From Yinghuangia aomiensis (GTDB taxonomy: Bacteria > Actinomycetota > Actinomycetes > Streptomycetales > Streptomycetaceae), in assembly GCF_039542225.1 (NCBI RefSeq), contig NZ_BAABHS010000039.1, positions 1-64,000 on the forward strand: DNA of 64,000 nt. Direction: 5' to 3'. Position 1 is the first letter of the stretch; every line of letters begins with the position of its first letter. This document shows positions 34,337 to 42,748 of this stretch, in pieces. A model generated the notes under the pieces. That model had not been told where the DNA came from. It made no database searches and saw only the letters and a program-made list of their open reading frames with translations. Both the position numbers and the translations under genes were made by a program.

Positions 34337-35014
34337 ATGCCCGAAGACGACGCTGTGCCAAGGCAGTCGGCGCCCGCGGCCCTACCCGTCGTGGCCCCGG
34401 CCGATCAACCCGCCTTCGCGCCCGCGCTCCGGCCCGGGGGTCTGCACGACCTGCGTCGTGGCCCTCGGCCCGACGCCCTCCACTACGGTCCCGCCGACCT
34501 GCTCGTCGTGTCCGGGTTGCCCGGGGCCGGCAAGAGCACGCTCATGGCCCGGTGTGCGGCGCATGCGCGGTTGATCGATTCGCAGCACGTGCGGGAGTCG
34601 TACCAGGCACGGCTGCCGGAGAGCGTGCCGTATCGATTGTTCAGGCCGTTCGTGCGGCTCACCCACTACTGGCGGCTCGGCGCCGCCCTGCGCCGCGGCG
34701 GGCCGGTGGTCGTGCACGACTGCGGGACGGTGCCGTTCGTGCGCGGCTGGCTGACTCGGGCCGCGCACCGGCAGGGGAGGGCCGTGCACTTGCTGATCCT
34801 CGACGTGGATCCGGCGACCGCGCGGGCCGGGCAGCAGGCCCGCGGCCGGGCGGTGTCCGCGCGCGAGTTCGCCCGGCACCGGGCGGTCGCCGCGCGGGCG
34901 TTGGACGGTCTGTCGGCTTCCGACGCGCCGCCCGCGGGCTGGCGGTCGGCCGTGGTGATCGACCGTCCCGCGGCCGGGGCGCTGCGCGAGATCCGGTTCA
35001 CCGCGGACGGGTAG
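34337..35014 (+). CDS. P-loop ATPase/kinase, zeta-toxin-like fold
   Basis: This protein of about 225 residues has one clear nucleotide-binding motif, VVSGLPGAGKSTLMAR. It is followed by a DSQHVRESYQ segment and a strand VVVHDCGTVPF, the layout of small P-loop kinases and zeta-toxin-like ATPases. Basic Arg-rich stretches (QQARGRAVSAREFARHRAV) could form the lid. No antitoxin is next to it, so a toxin role is not supported. ATG 34337 is a tentative start without a strong ribosome-binding sequence; the frame is open about 100 codons more. Its end overlaps the convergent IclR gene by 17 bases. Confidence 0.7.
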   Translation: MPEDDAVPRQSAPAALPVVAPADQPAFAPALRPGGLHDLRRGPRPDALHYGPADLLVVSGLPGAGKSTLMARCAAHARLIDSQHVRESYQARLPESVPYRLFRPFVRLTHYWRLGAALRRGGPVVVHDCGTVPFVRGWLTRAAHRQGRAVHLLILDVDPATARAGQQARGRAVSAREFARHRAVAARALDGLSASDAPPAGWRSAVVIDRPAAGALREIRFTADG

Positions 35015-35900
35015 CGGACCACGGGTCGCGGCCGCCGGTCGCGGCGGTGGCCTGGGCGGCGACGCCACGCAGCCGGTCGGCGCAGGCCGCGATCGCGGCG
35101 GGGGTCATGCCGGTCCGCATGAGCCGCAGGCTGATTTCCAGGCGCGGGCGGCCGTCCGGGCCGTAGACGGGCACCGAGACGACGCCGATGTCGTAGGTCT
35201 CGCCGTCCCGCAGTCCCTCGACGAGGAAGTCGCGTTCGCCCATCGTGGCGGCGACGCTCTCGACGACACCGCGGGCGCGCGGCGACATCTCCTCGCCGCT
35301 GAGGCCGTCGAGCAGGGTGTAGACGCGGGTGAGGCGTTCGATGAAGTAGCCGCGGGCCCGGCACACGGCGACGGCGGCGCGCAGTTGGGCGGGGTCGAAG
35401 CCGATGCCGGGGAGGCCTGGCCGGGCGAGCCAGCGTTCCACGGCGTCGTCGGTGTCCCAGGCGGCGTGCACGATTCCGGCGGGCGGCGCGTAGTCCCAGC
35501 GCTGGCCGTCGCGGACGGCCGGGTCGAAGCGGCGCACCGGGTCGACGGCGGCGAGGACCGCGATGTACTGCTCGTCCACCGTCGCCATCACCGTGCACAC
35601 CGCGTCGAACTCGCGGGCGAGTTCCGCGAGGTGCGGGCGCAGCCCGGCGAGCGCGGGGAACGTGCGTTCGGCGGCGCGGCCGGCCGCGATGAGCGCGGGG
35701 CCGAGGCAGTAGGTCCGGTCCGCCGCGTTCCGCACCAGATATCCGGACGCCGTCAGCTCGTTGACGATGCCCAGGCAGGTGGCCCGCGCGATACCCGTGC
35801 GCCGCACCAACTCGGCCAGGGACAAAGGCCGGTCGCCCGCATCGGTGAGCGCGTCGAGCAGTTCCGCGACGCGGCGGGTGGGCGGCGACGGGCGTTCCAC
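34998..35900 (-). CDS. IclR-family regulator of the divergent catabolic cluster
   Basis: This 300-residue protein has a winged HTH at residues 6-65 (SLAELVRRTGIARATCLGIVNELTAS) and an IclR-type effector domain. The GTG start at 35900 follows GGGGGA. It is transcribed away from the solute-binding protein/CoA-transferase cluster, with a nested palindrome in the 114-base gap, the usual place for an IclR operator. It probably senses the pathway substrate or a CoA-ester product; the ligand is unknown. Confidence 0.9.
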   Translation of the reverse strand: MERPSPPTRRVAELLDALTDAGDRPLSLAELVRRTGIARATCLGIVNELTASGYLVRNAADRTYCLGPALIAAGRAAERTFPALAGLRPHLAELAREFDAVCTVMATVDEQYIAVLAAVDPVRRFDPAVRDGQRWDYAPPAGIVHAAWDTDDAVERWLARPGLPGIGFDPAQLRAAVAVCRARGYFIERLTRVYTLLDGLSGEEMSPRARGVVESVAATMGERDFLVEGLRDGETYDIGVVSVPVYGPDGRPRLEISLRLMRTGMTPAAIAACADRLRGVAAQATAATGGRDPWSATRPR

Positions 35901-35970
35901 GGCGGGGTCCCCCTTCGGATACGGCCATTGACATCGCGGCAGGGCGCTCCTAGCTTCACGACGTCATTCA

Positions 35971-35998
35971 CATATTACTCATTGAGTGTCCAAATATG
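35971..35998. promoter_or_regulatory. Nested palindrome, likely IclR operator
   Basis: CATATT (35971-35976) pairs with AATATG (35993-35998), and inside lies the perfect ACTCA-T-TGAGT (35977-35987). The site is markedly AT-rich for this window and ends 16 bases before the next plus-strand start codon. Binding there would block both the IclR gene and the cluster. Confidence 0.65.
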
Positions 35999-36014
35999 AA
36001 CACCCAGGAGCGTC

Positions 36015-36143
36015 ATGACCGACGAACGCGCCATCTGGGCCCGCTTCTGCGACGACATACGCAGCGCGGGTGACCTGCTCATCGCCGACGCCCACCCGCG
36101 CCCGGTCCGCCGCGTCGTGCCCGTCGCCGAGGCGCTGCGATGA
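36015..36143 (+). CDS. 42-aa ORF coupled to the solute-binding protein gene; possible gene remnant
   Basis: The ATG at 36015 follows a good AGGAG (36006-36010), and the stop overlaps the next gene's start as ATGA. The product opens TDERAIWARFCDDIRSAGDLLI, which looks like the first 25-30 residues of DUF1214-type proteins, where a WxxFCDxLxxAGD start is common. The similarity then ends. It may be the remnant of a larger gene whose start now serves as a translated leader for the solute-binding protein, or a genuine small protein. The family resemblance is from memory. Confidence 0.55.
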   Translation: MTDERAIWARFCDDIRSAGDLLIADAHPRPVRRVVPVAEALR

Positions 36144-37750
36144 GGGCCCGGGCGCAAGGCCGGCCGAACGCCCGGCCGACCCGGGCGCGCGCCCTGCGGC
36201 GCTGCGCCACGGCCGTCGCCGCCGTGCTGCTCGCGGCCACCGCGTGCGGCGGCGGCAAATCCGCCAAGCACCCGCCCGCCGACGGCGCGTCCGGCACGCC
36301 CGCCCGCGGCGGTTCGCTCACCTTCCTGCTGCCCGTCGACTCGCGTGCCCTCGACCCGTTCAGCGCCGCGCCGGTGAACGTCGCCGACGCGTCCCGGCTC
36401 GCCGCGATCTACGACCCGCTGCTCCTCACGGATGCCGCCACCGGCGCCGTCCGCCCGCACCTCGCCGAGTCCCTGACCAGCGCGGACAACGGCGCGACCT
36501 GGATCCTCAAGCTGCGTCCGAACGTGACCTTCAGCGACGGCACACCCTTCGACGCCGAAGCGGTCAAGTACACGTGGGAACGGCACGCCGACCCGGCCGT
36601 GCGCTCGCTCCAGGCCGCGGCCGCCACCGGGCTCGCGCTGACCGTCGCCGACCCCCTGACGCTGAAGATCGTGCCGCCGACGCCGAACGCCACCTTCGAC
36701 CACGTCGCCGCGTCCGCCCTCACCTACATCGCGTCCCCGACCGCGCTGCGCGCCGATCCGGCCGGGTTCGCGGCGAAGCCCGTCGGTGCGGGGCCGTTCA
36801 TGCTCACCGAATGGGTGCGCGGCGACCACCAGACGCTCAAGCGGAACCCGAAGTACTGGCAGGGGCCGGACAAGCCGTACCTCGACCAGGTCGTCTTCAA
36901 GACGACACCCGACCTGCTGCAGGGCATGAACGCCGTCGCGGGCGGGCAGGCCGACCTGACCGTGTCCGTCGACCCGGGCATCATCGCGCAGGCCAAGGAC
37001 CACGGCCTGGCGGTGACGTCGCTCGACCTGCACGGCGGGCAGATGCTGGCGTTCAACAACGCCAAGCCGCCGTTCGACGACCCGCGGGCGCGCCGCGCGG
37101 TGTCCCTCGCGATCGACCCCGCCGAACTCAACAAGCTGATCTACGACGGCAAAGCCACCGTCGCGCACGGCGTCCTCAGCAGCGCCCGCCTCGGCGGCGC
37201 CCGGCTCGCCCCGCAGCCGGGCACCGACAAGGCCGAGGCGCAGCGGCTGTTCGACGAACTCGCCGCCGCGGGCAAGCCGCTGGACTTCGGGCTGCTCGTC
37301 ACGCAGAACCCGACCACCGCGAAGGTCGCCGAGTACCTGCAGAGCCGCCTCGGCACGTTCCGCAACGTGCACATGCGCGTCGACGCCGTGGCCGCCGCCC
37401 AGTTCGTGCCCCGGCAGCAGATCCAGCGGGACTATCAGGCGACGCTGACCCAGCAGTGGATCGACGACCCGGAACCGGCCCTCGCCCAGCTCCTCACCTC
37501 GGCGAGCAAGCAGAACTGGCTCGGCTACGCCAACCCGGCCGTCGACCAGGCGTTCGCCGCCGCCCGCGCCACCACCGACCCGGCCGCGCGCACCGCCGCG
37601 TTCGCGTCCGTACAGCAGGCCCTCGACACCGACCTGCCGTTCTTCGTGACGCTCACCCCGAGTACCGCGGTGCTCGCGGGAGGCGGCATCACCGGCGTCG
37701 CGCTCTACAACGACGGCGCCGTCCTCATGGACCGCATCGGCCGACGCTGA
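36140..37750 (+). CDS. Family-5 solute-binding lipoprotein, orphan
   Basis: This 536-residue secreted receptor has Arg-rich residues, a hydrophobic stretch and a lipobox LAATAC at the N-terminus. Family-5 blocks follow: WILKLRPNVTFSDGTPF, VGAGPFMLTEWVRGDHQTLKRNPKYW and AVSLAIDPAELNKLIYDG. Its ATG overlaps the upstream 42-codon ORF. No permease or ATPase gene accompanies it, so it must use a transporter encoded elsewhere. Its place at the head of an acyl-CoA-type cluster suggests it delivers the substrate of that pathway. Confidence 0.9.
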   Translation: MRARAQGRPNARPTRARALRRCATAVAAVLLAATACGGGKSAKHPPADGASGTPARGGSLTFLLPVDSRALDPFSAAPVNVADASRLAAIYDPLLLTDAATGAVRPHLAESLTSADNGATWILKLRPNVTFSDGTPFDAEAVKYTWERHADPAVRSLQAAAATGLALTVADPLTLKIVPPTPNATFDHVAASALTYIASPTALRADPAGFAAKPVGAGPFMLTEWVRGDHQTLKRNPKYWQGPDKPYLDQVVFKTTPDLLQGMNAVAGGQADLTVSVDPGIIAQAKDHGLAVTSLDLHGGQMLAFNNAKPPFDDPRARRAVSLAIDPAELNKLIYDGKATVAHGVLSSARLGGARLAPQPGTDKAEAQRLFDELAAAGKPLDFGLLVTQNPTTAKVAEYLQSRLGTFRNVHMRVDAVAAAQFVPRQQIQRDYQATLTQQWIDDPEPALAQLLTSASKQNWLGYANPAVDQAFAAARATTDPAARTAAFASVQQALDTDLPFFVTLTPSTAVLAGGGITGVALYNDGAVLMDRIGRR

Positions 37751-37936
37751 CCGACCGCACTTCGACCGGCCTCCCTGCCCCGTCCGTGACCTGCGCAAAC
37801 GCGCGGCCTCGCGGGCGGGGTGCGGCCTTCCGCCACACCGGTTCCCCTTGACTCTGCAACACGTCACGCATCCAATGGGGCGGTCATGCGGGGTGATCGC
37901 GCTCACGCAACGGGGCGGGCGAGAGGAGGCGCGGGT

Positions 37937-39112
37937 ATGGCGGTCTCGGGGCATCCGTACCGCGATGTGGTGATCGCGGGCGTGCACAACACCGTCCAGG
38001 CGAGACGGTTGGAAGGCCACACGTCGGCATCCATCACCGTCGAAGCCATCCACGGCGCGCTCGCCGACGCGGGGCTCACCCTCGACGACGTCGACGGGAT
38101 CAGCGCCGCCGACCTGTCCGCCCGGCTCATCTACGACCTGCGCCTCGGCCCCGCCTGGCGCGGCGCCCAGTACGGGCTCGGCATGATCGCCGAAGCGGCG
38201 TCCGCGGTCGCCGCCGGCATGTGCGACGTCGCGGTCGTGGCCTCCGGCGAGGCCGGCATCTACACCGACCACGCCGCCACCGCGCCCTGGACCCGCCCCG
38301 AAAACGAATTCGTGATCCCCTGGGGCCTGTTCACCACCGCGGAATTCGCGCTCATCGCCCGCCGGCACATGATCGAATACGGCACCACGGAAGACCAGCT
38401 CGCCACCGTCGCGGCCACGATCCGCAACAACGGGCACGTCAACCCGGAAGCCGTCTACTACGGCCGCGGGCCTTTCACCCCGGCCGACATCCGCGCCTCG
38501 CGGCCCATCGCCGAGCCGTTCCACCTGCTCGACTGCGCCACGACGTCGGAAGGCGGCTGCGCGCTCGTCCTCACCACCGCCGACCGCGTCCCCGACCTCG
38601 CCGCCACCCCGGTGTGGCTGCTCGGCATGGCCGCCGACTCCTACGGTCCCGCCTACCAGCACCCGCCCGGCTACGACCTCACCGGCCGCCGCCCCGACGA
38701 CACCGGTGTCGTCACCGTCGGCCGCCGCGCCGCCGACCGCGCGTTCCGCACCGCCGGCATCGGCCGCACCGACGTCGACGTGCTGGAGCTGTACGACCCC
38801 TTCTCCTTCGAAGTCATCCGCCAACTGGAGGCATTCGGCTTCTGCGAACCCGGCGAAGGCGGCCCGTTCGCCGCCGAAGGCCACCTCGCACCCGACGGCA
38901 AGTACCCCGTCACCACCGACGGCGGACTCATGTCGTACAGCCACGCCGGCTCCAATCCGCAGATGCTCCAGCGGGCCATCCGCGCGGTCCAGCAAGTCCG
39001 CGGCACCTGCGTCTCGACGCAGATCCCCGGAGCGGAGATCGCCCTGGCCAGCGCGGGCGGATCCGGCGCGCTGTTCAACCAGGTCGCCCTCTTCGGAAAG
39101 GAAAGGCCCTGA
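37937..39112 (+). CDS. Thiolase-fold Ltp/SCP-x-like protein, possible retro-aldolase
   Basis: This 391-residue thiolase-superfamily protein is of the lipid-transfer-protein branch. The thiolase nucleophile Cys context is not evident at the expected place; the region reads RGAQYGLGMIAEAASAV. The C-terminal glycine motif is changed to GGLMSYSHAGSN. This resembles Ltp2-type enzymes, which act as aldolases on side-chain CoA esters together with a DUF35 partner, and a DUF35 gene follows after two bases. The ATG at 37937 is preceded by GAGGAGG. Assignment to aldolase rather than thiolase is inference from the missing Cys and the partner. Confidence 0.8.
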   Translation: MAVSGHPYRDVVIAGVHNTVQARRLEGHTSASITVEAIHGALADAGLTLDDVDGISAADLSARLIYDLRLGPAWRGAQYGLGMIAEAASAVAAGMCDVAVVASGEAGIYTDHAATAPWTRPENEFVIPWGLFTTAEFALIARRHMIEYGTTEDQLATVAATIRNNGHVNPEAVYYGRGPFTPADIRASRPIAEPFHLLDCATTSEGGCALVLTTADRVPDLAATPVWLLGMAADSYGPAYQHPPGYDLTGRRPDDTGVVTVGRRAADRAFRTAGIGRTDVDVLELYDPFSFEVIRQLEAFGFCEPGEGGPFAAEGHLAPDGKYPVTTDGGLMSYSHAGSNPQMLQRAIRAVQQVRGTCVSTQIPGAEIALASAGGSGALFNQVALFGKERP

Positions 39113-39114
39113 CC

Positions 39115-39552
39115 GTGCTCCAGCCCCAGACAGGCATACCCCTGAACCCGGTCACCCCCCTCACCGCACCTTTCTGGGACGGCTGCGCCGGGGGCGAGCT
39201 GCGCTATCAGCGGTGTACGGAGTGCGGCACCGCCAACTTCACCCCCACCGACCTGTGCCGGGGCTGCACATCCCGCGCCCTCGAATGGCGGGTCAGCAGC
39301 GGACTCGGCACCGTCTACAGCTGGACCGTCGTGCACCGCCCCGTCACCCCGGCCTTCACCGCGCCGTACGCCGTCGCCATCGTCGACCTCGACGACGGCT
39401 ACCGCATGCTCACCAACCTCATCGGCATCGACGCCGCCGCCGTCCGCGAAGGACTCCGGGTCCGCGTCGACCACCACGGCGTCGGCGGCGAACGCGTCCT
39501 GCCGTACTTCCGCCCGGAGTTCCCCACCGCCGAAATCGCCGAAGGGAAGTGA
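39115..39552 (+). CDS. DUF35 zinc-ribbon/OB-fold partner protein
   Basis: This 145-residue protein has an N-terminal helix, a rubredoxin-like zinc ribbon (CTECG ... LCRGC, about residues 33-51) and an OB-fold (VYSWTVVHRPVTPAF, AIVDLDDGYRMLTNL). DUF35 proteins bind acyl-CoA and form complexes with thiolase-fold enzymes such as Ltp2 with ChsH2. The GTG start at 39115 is two bases after the thiolase-like gene stop, with GGAAAGGAAAGG upstream. It most probably forms a complex with that product. Confidence 0.9.
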   Translation: MLQPQTGIPLNPVTPLTAPFWDGCAGGELRYQRCTECGTANFTPTDLCRGCTSRALEWRVSSGLGTVYSWTVVHRPVTPAFTAPYAVAIVDLDDGYRMLTNLIGIDAAAVREGLRVRVDHHGVGGERVLPYFRPEFPTAEIAEGK

Positions 39553-39557
39553 GCACG

Positions 39558-41900
39558 ATGGCACCCGTCCCCCTTGCCGGTGTCACCGTGGTCGAGGCCT
39601 CCTGCGGCGTCCCCGGCGGCTACTGCACCAAGCTGCTCCGCGACGCGGGCGCGACCGTGGTCAAACTCGAACCCGCCGGCGGCGACCCGCTGCGCCGCGG
39701 ACGCGACGGCGACGCCGCACCCGGCACCGACTCCGCGCTCTTCCGCTACCTCGCGGCCGGCAAAGCCTCCCGCGTCCTCGCCGCCGAAACCCTGCGCGGC
39801 ATCGCGGAAACCGCCGACATCCTCGTCGAGGACGGCCGCCTGACCGACGACGAGATCGCCGGACTCCGCGCCGCGCACCCCGCCTTGGTCGTCGTCTCGA
39901 TCACCCCGTACGGCCGCACCGGCCCGCACGCCGGACGCCCCGCCACCGAATTCACCCTGCAAGCCGAATGCGGCTCCACCGGCGGCCGCGGCCTCGCCAC
40001 CGAATCCCCGCTGCAGGCCGGCGGGCACATCGGCGAATGGGTCAGCGGCGGCTACGCCTCCGTCGCCGCCCTGGCCGCACTGCTCCGCGCCCGCCGCACC
40101 GGACACGGCGACCACGCCGACGTGTCCATGCTGGAGAGCATGGCGTCGACCATGCAGACCTACGGCTCCGTCGCCGCCTCCCTGTTCCGCGCCGCCGGAA
40201 ACCCGCTCACCAGCGGCCGCACCGTGGAAATCCCGTCGATCGAACCCACCGCCGACGGCTGGGTCGGGTTCTGCCTCGGCACCGGGCAGCAGCTCCAGGA
40301 CTTCCTCCTGATGATCGAACGCCCCGACCTCATCGACGACCCCCGCTTCGCCACCATGGGCGAACGCGCCCGGCACCGCGACGAGTTCCTCGACATCGTG
40401 CGGACCTGGACGACCAAGCAGCGCACCGCCGACATCGTCGCCTTCGCCGGAGCCCTGCGCATCCCGGTCGCGGACGTGGGGACACCGACGACGCTCACCT
40501 CGGTCGACCACTTCGTCGAACGCGGCGTGTTCGTGGCCAACCCGCGCGGCGGATTCGCGCAGCCGCGAGTGCCGTACCGCATCGGGGAGTTCCGCGGGGA
40601 AGCCTTCGCCCCCGCACCGGACGTAGGGGAGGGGGACGTGGCCGCCGGTACGCGTGCCCCGGCGGGTACGGCCGACCCTTCGTCGCGCCCCCTCGCCGGA
40701 CTCCGGGTCCTCGACCTCACCGCCTTCTGGGCCGGACCCAGCGCCACACTCACCCTGGCCGCGCTCGGCGCCGACGTCGTCAAGGTCGAATCGCACCGCC
40801 GCCCCGACGGCATGCGCTTCGCCTCCGCCCGCCGCGCCGGCGACGACCGGTGGTGGGAATGGGGCATGGTCTACTTCGGCGCCAACCCGGGGAAACGCGG
40901 CATCACCCTCGACCTCGGCACGCCCGAAGGCCACGACCTCGTGCTGCGCCTCGCCGAGACCGCCGACGTCGTCATCGAGAACTTCTCCCCGCGCGTCATG
41001 GACAACCTCGGCCTGACCTGGACCACCCTGCACGCCCGCAACCCGAGGCTGATCCTGCTGCGCATGCCCGCGTTCGGCCTCGACGGCCCGTGGCGGGACC
41101 GCACGGGCTTCGCGCAGACGATGGAACAGGTGTCCGGGATGGCCTGGATGACCGGACGTGCCGACGGCCCGCCGCTCATCCCGCGCGGCCCGTGCGACCC
41201 CAACGCCGGCACGCACGCGGTCTTCGCGCTGCTCGCGGCGCTGGCGGAACGCGACCGCACCGGCGCCGGCACGATGATCGAGTCCACGATGGTGGAAGCC
41301 ACGCTGAACGTCGCCGCCGAATCGCTCATCGCCTGGACGGCGGACGGGCGCGAGATGCGCCGGGACGGCAACCGCGGCCTGGGCGCGGCGCCGCAGGGCG
41401 TCTACCGGTGCGCGGGCGACGACGCGTGGGTTGCGGTGGCGGTGGAATCCACCGCGCACTGGGCGGCGCTGGTCGAACTCCTCGACGCGTCGTTGCCGTG
41501 GCGGGGTGACGAGGACCTCGCGGAACGGCGCGCGGCACACGACGCGATCGACGAGGCGGTCGGCGCCTGGTGCGCGTCGCGCGTCGCGGGCGACGTGGCG
41601 GACCAGTTGCGGCAGGCGGGCATTCCGGCGGCCGTGGTGGTGCCGCCGGCCGCGATCGAATCGGACCCGCAGCTCGAGCACCGCGGCTTCCTCAACCGGG
41701 TCGTCCATCCCGTCGCGGGCGAACACCGCGTCCCCGGACTGCCGTTCCGGCTGGCCTCGGTCACCGAGCCGTGGATCGACACGGCGGCGCCGACGCTGGG
41801 CGAGCACAACGCCGCGGTGCTGGGCGGGGAACTCGGATTGTCCGATGAGGAATTGGCGGAGCTGGCGGATAAGGGCGTGACCGGGACGGTGCCGGGGTAG
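39558..41900 (+). CDS. Double-length CaiB/BaiF CoA-transferase
   Basis: This 780-residue protein is two family III CoA-transferase units in tandem (about 1-355 and 375-780). The first has the catalytic-Asp context GHGDHADVSMLES. In the second the equivalent segment reads GAGTMIESTMVEA, with Glu in place of Asp. Both halves carry the LAGxxVLxxT N-terminal pattern and CoA-binding features (VVKLEPAGGDPLR; VVKVESHRRPDGMR). Most members are about 400 residues and dimerise as interlocked rings; a fusion gives an obligate pseudo-dimer. ATG 39558 is ten bases after AGGGA; the GTG at 39549 overlapping the previous stop is possible. Confidence 0.92.
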   Translation: MAPVPLAGVTVVEASCGVPGGYCTKLLRDAGATVVKLEPAGGDPLRRGRDGDAAPGTDSALFRYLAAGKASRVLAAETLRGIAETADILVEDGRLTDDEIAGLRAAHPALVVVSITPYGRTGPHAGRPATEFTLQAECGSTGGRGLATESPLQAGGHIGEWVSGGYASVAALAALLRARRTGHGDHADVSMLESMASTMQTYGSVAASLFRAAGNPLTSGRTVEIPSIEPTADGWVGFCLGTGQQLQDFLLMIERPDLIDDPRFATMGERARHRDEFLDIVRTWTTKQRTADIVAFAGALRIPVADVGTPTTLTSVDHFVERGVFVANPRGGFAQPRVPYRIGEFRGEAFAPAPDVGEGDVAAGTRAPAGTADPSSRPLAGLRVLDLTAFWAGPSATLTLAALGADVVKVESHRRPDGMRFASARRAGDDRWWEWGMVYFGANPGKRGITLDLGTPEGHDLVLRLAETADVVIENFSPRVMDNLGLTWTTLHARNPRLILLRMPAFGLDGPWRDRTGFAQTMEQVSGMAWMTGRADGPPLIPRGPCDPNAGTHAVFALLAALAERDRTGAGTMIESTMVEATLNVAAESLIAWTADGREMRRDGNRGLGAAPQGVYRCAGDDAWVAVAVESTAHWAALVELLDASLPWRGDEDLAERRAAHDAIDEAVGAWCASRVAGDVADQLRQAGIPAAVVVPPAAIESDPQLEHRGFLNRVVHPVAGEHRVPGLPFRLASVTEPWIDTAAPTLGEHNAAVLGGELGLSDEELAELADKGVTGTVPG

Positions 41901-41920
41901 CCGCACCGCTTTTGCGGCGA

Positions 41921-41965
41921 ACGCCGGACGGCGGCACCGAGGGGATGGGTGCCGCCGTCCGGCGT
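41921..41965. terminator. Strong hairpin between convergent genes
   Basis: Arms 41921-41938 and 41948-41965 pair perfectly over 18 bp around a 9-nt loop. It lies 20 bases after the CoA-transferase stop and 33 bases beyond the DUF4396 stop. Confidence 0.88.
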
Positions 41966-41998
41966 GGCTCGGGGGGCGTGGCGCGGGGTGAGTGCGGG

Positions 41999-42640
41999 TC
42001 AGTGCATGCCGTGCACGGCGGCGTGGCCCTTGCCCTGCGCGATGAGCCACTTGTTGACCGGGGTCGTCACCACGAACGCCAGCGCCAGGGCGGCCACGAG
42101 CGCGCCCCAGAAGAGCAGGTCGCCGAGTCCGGCATCCATCGCGCCGGGGTAGAACATCATGAAGCCGTTGTCGATGATCTCCATGACGACGATCGACACG
42201 GTGTCGGCGGCGAGCGCGGTCTTGACCAGCGTGGTGAAGGACAGGCCGGCCTTGCGGAGGCCGAACATGGTCAGGCCGTAGCCGAACACGAACGCCAGGA
42301 CGACGGCTATGACGATCGTCGCGCCGTTGCCCCACCCGAACGCGGTCCCGATCGCCAGCCCGAGAATCTCGCCGATGGCGCACCCGGTGAGGCAGTGCAG
42401 GGTGGCCAGCGCGGCCATGCGCCAGGAAACGGGGCCGTGGGCGTGGGCGTGGTGTCCCGCATGGGCGTCGTGGCCGCCGTGGGCTTCGTGGGTGGAGTGC
42501 CCCTCGTGCCCCTCGCGCCCTTGGTGTCCTTCGTGTCCTTCGTGTGCCGTGTGCGCCTCGTGGCCTTCGTGCCTGTCATGTCCTTCGTGGCCGCCGTGGT
42601 TCCGGTGCTCGTCGTGCCGCTGCGTCGTGTTGCCGCTCAT
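41999..42640 (-). CDS. His-rich DUF4396 membrane protein, probable copper-responsive
   Basis: This 213-residue protein opens with about 70 residues dense in His, Glu and Gly (repeats of GHEGH and HEAH), a likely metal-binding tail. The DUF4396 membrane domain follows, with CLTGCAIGEILGLAIG and three to four further helices. The ATG at 42640 follows GGGTGGGA. A perfect ATACCCC/GGGGTAT palindrome sits 33 bases upstream, resembling CsoR copper-sensor operators. A role in copper or other metal handling is inferred from the tail and the operator. Confidence 0.82.
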   Translation of the reverse strand: MSGNTTQRHDEHRNHGGHEGHDRHEGHEAHTAHEGHEGHQGREGHEGHSTHEAHGGHDAHAGHHAHAHGPVSWRMAALATLHCLTGCAIGEILGLAIGTAFGWGNGATIVIAVVLAFVFGYGLTMFGLRKAGLSFTTLVKTALAADTVSIVVMEIIDNGFMMFYPGAMDAGLGDLLFWGALVAALALAFVVTTPVNKWLIAQGKGHAAVHGMH

Positions 42641-42672
42641 CGTTTCCCACCCCTGGTCCGACAGTCTGCCCA

Positions 42673-42689
42673 ATACCCCCCTGGGGTAT
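42673..42689. promoter_or_regulatory. ATACCCC-N3-GGGGTAT palindrome, CsoR-like operator
   Basis: Perfect 7-bp arms (42673-42679, 42683-42689) immediately precede the DUF4396 gene on the minus strand. The G-tract/TAT pattern is that of CsoR/RcnR-family operators in actinomycetes. No csoR gene lies in the window. Confidence 0.75.
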
Positions 42690-42698
42690 CTCCGTCGC

Positions 42699-42722
42699 CC
42701 CTGAAGCTACTGGGCTTCAGGG
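42699..42722. other. Hairpin between two G/C-tract palindromes
   Basis: A 9-bp stem (42699-42707 with 42714-42722, inner arms CTGAAGC/GCTTCAG) separates the two CsoR-like palindromes. Its role is unclear. Confidence 0.4.
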
Positions 42723-42735
42723 ATGGCGGTCAAGT

Positions 42736-42748
42736 ACCCCCAGGGGGT
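42736..42748. promoter_or_regulatory. Second G/C-tract palindrome ACCCCC-A-GGGGGT
   Basis: A 6-bp perfect inverted repeat about 60 bases from the first CsoR-like site (centre to centre). It could be a second copy of the operator or serve the IclR gene at 42880. Confidence 0.5.

Noticed and set aside
34337..35014. Zeta toxin of a toxin-antitoxin pair
   Set aside because: Only the P-loop supports it; no epsilon-like antitoxin gene is adjacent and the neighbour is a convergent IclR gene.
35975..38995. A 1006-codon minus-strand frame
   Set aside because: It is antisense to the solute-binding protein and thiolase-like genes, which have clear families, ribosome-binding sites and coupling.
24858..42000. 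Secondary-metabolite gene cluster around the LAL regulators
   Set aside because: No polyketide synthase, NRPS, terpene synthase or RiPP enzyme is present; the nearby genes are signalling and acyl-CoA catabolism.
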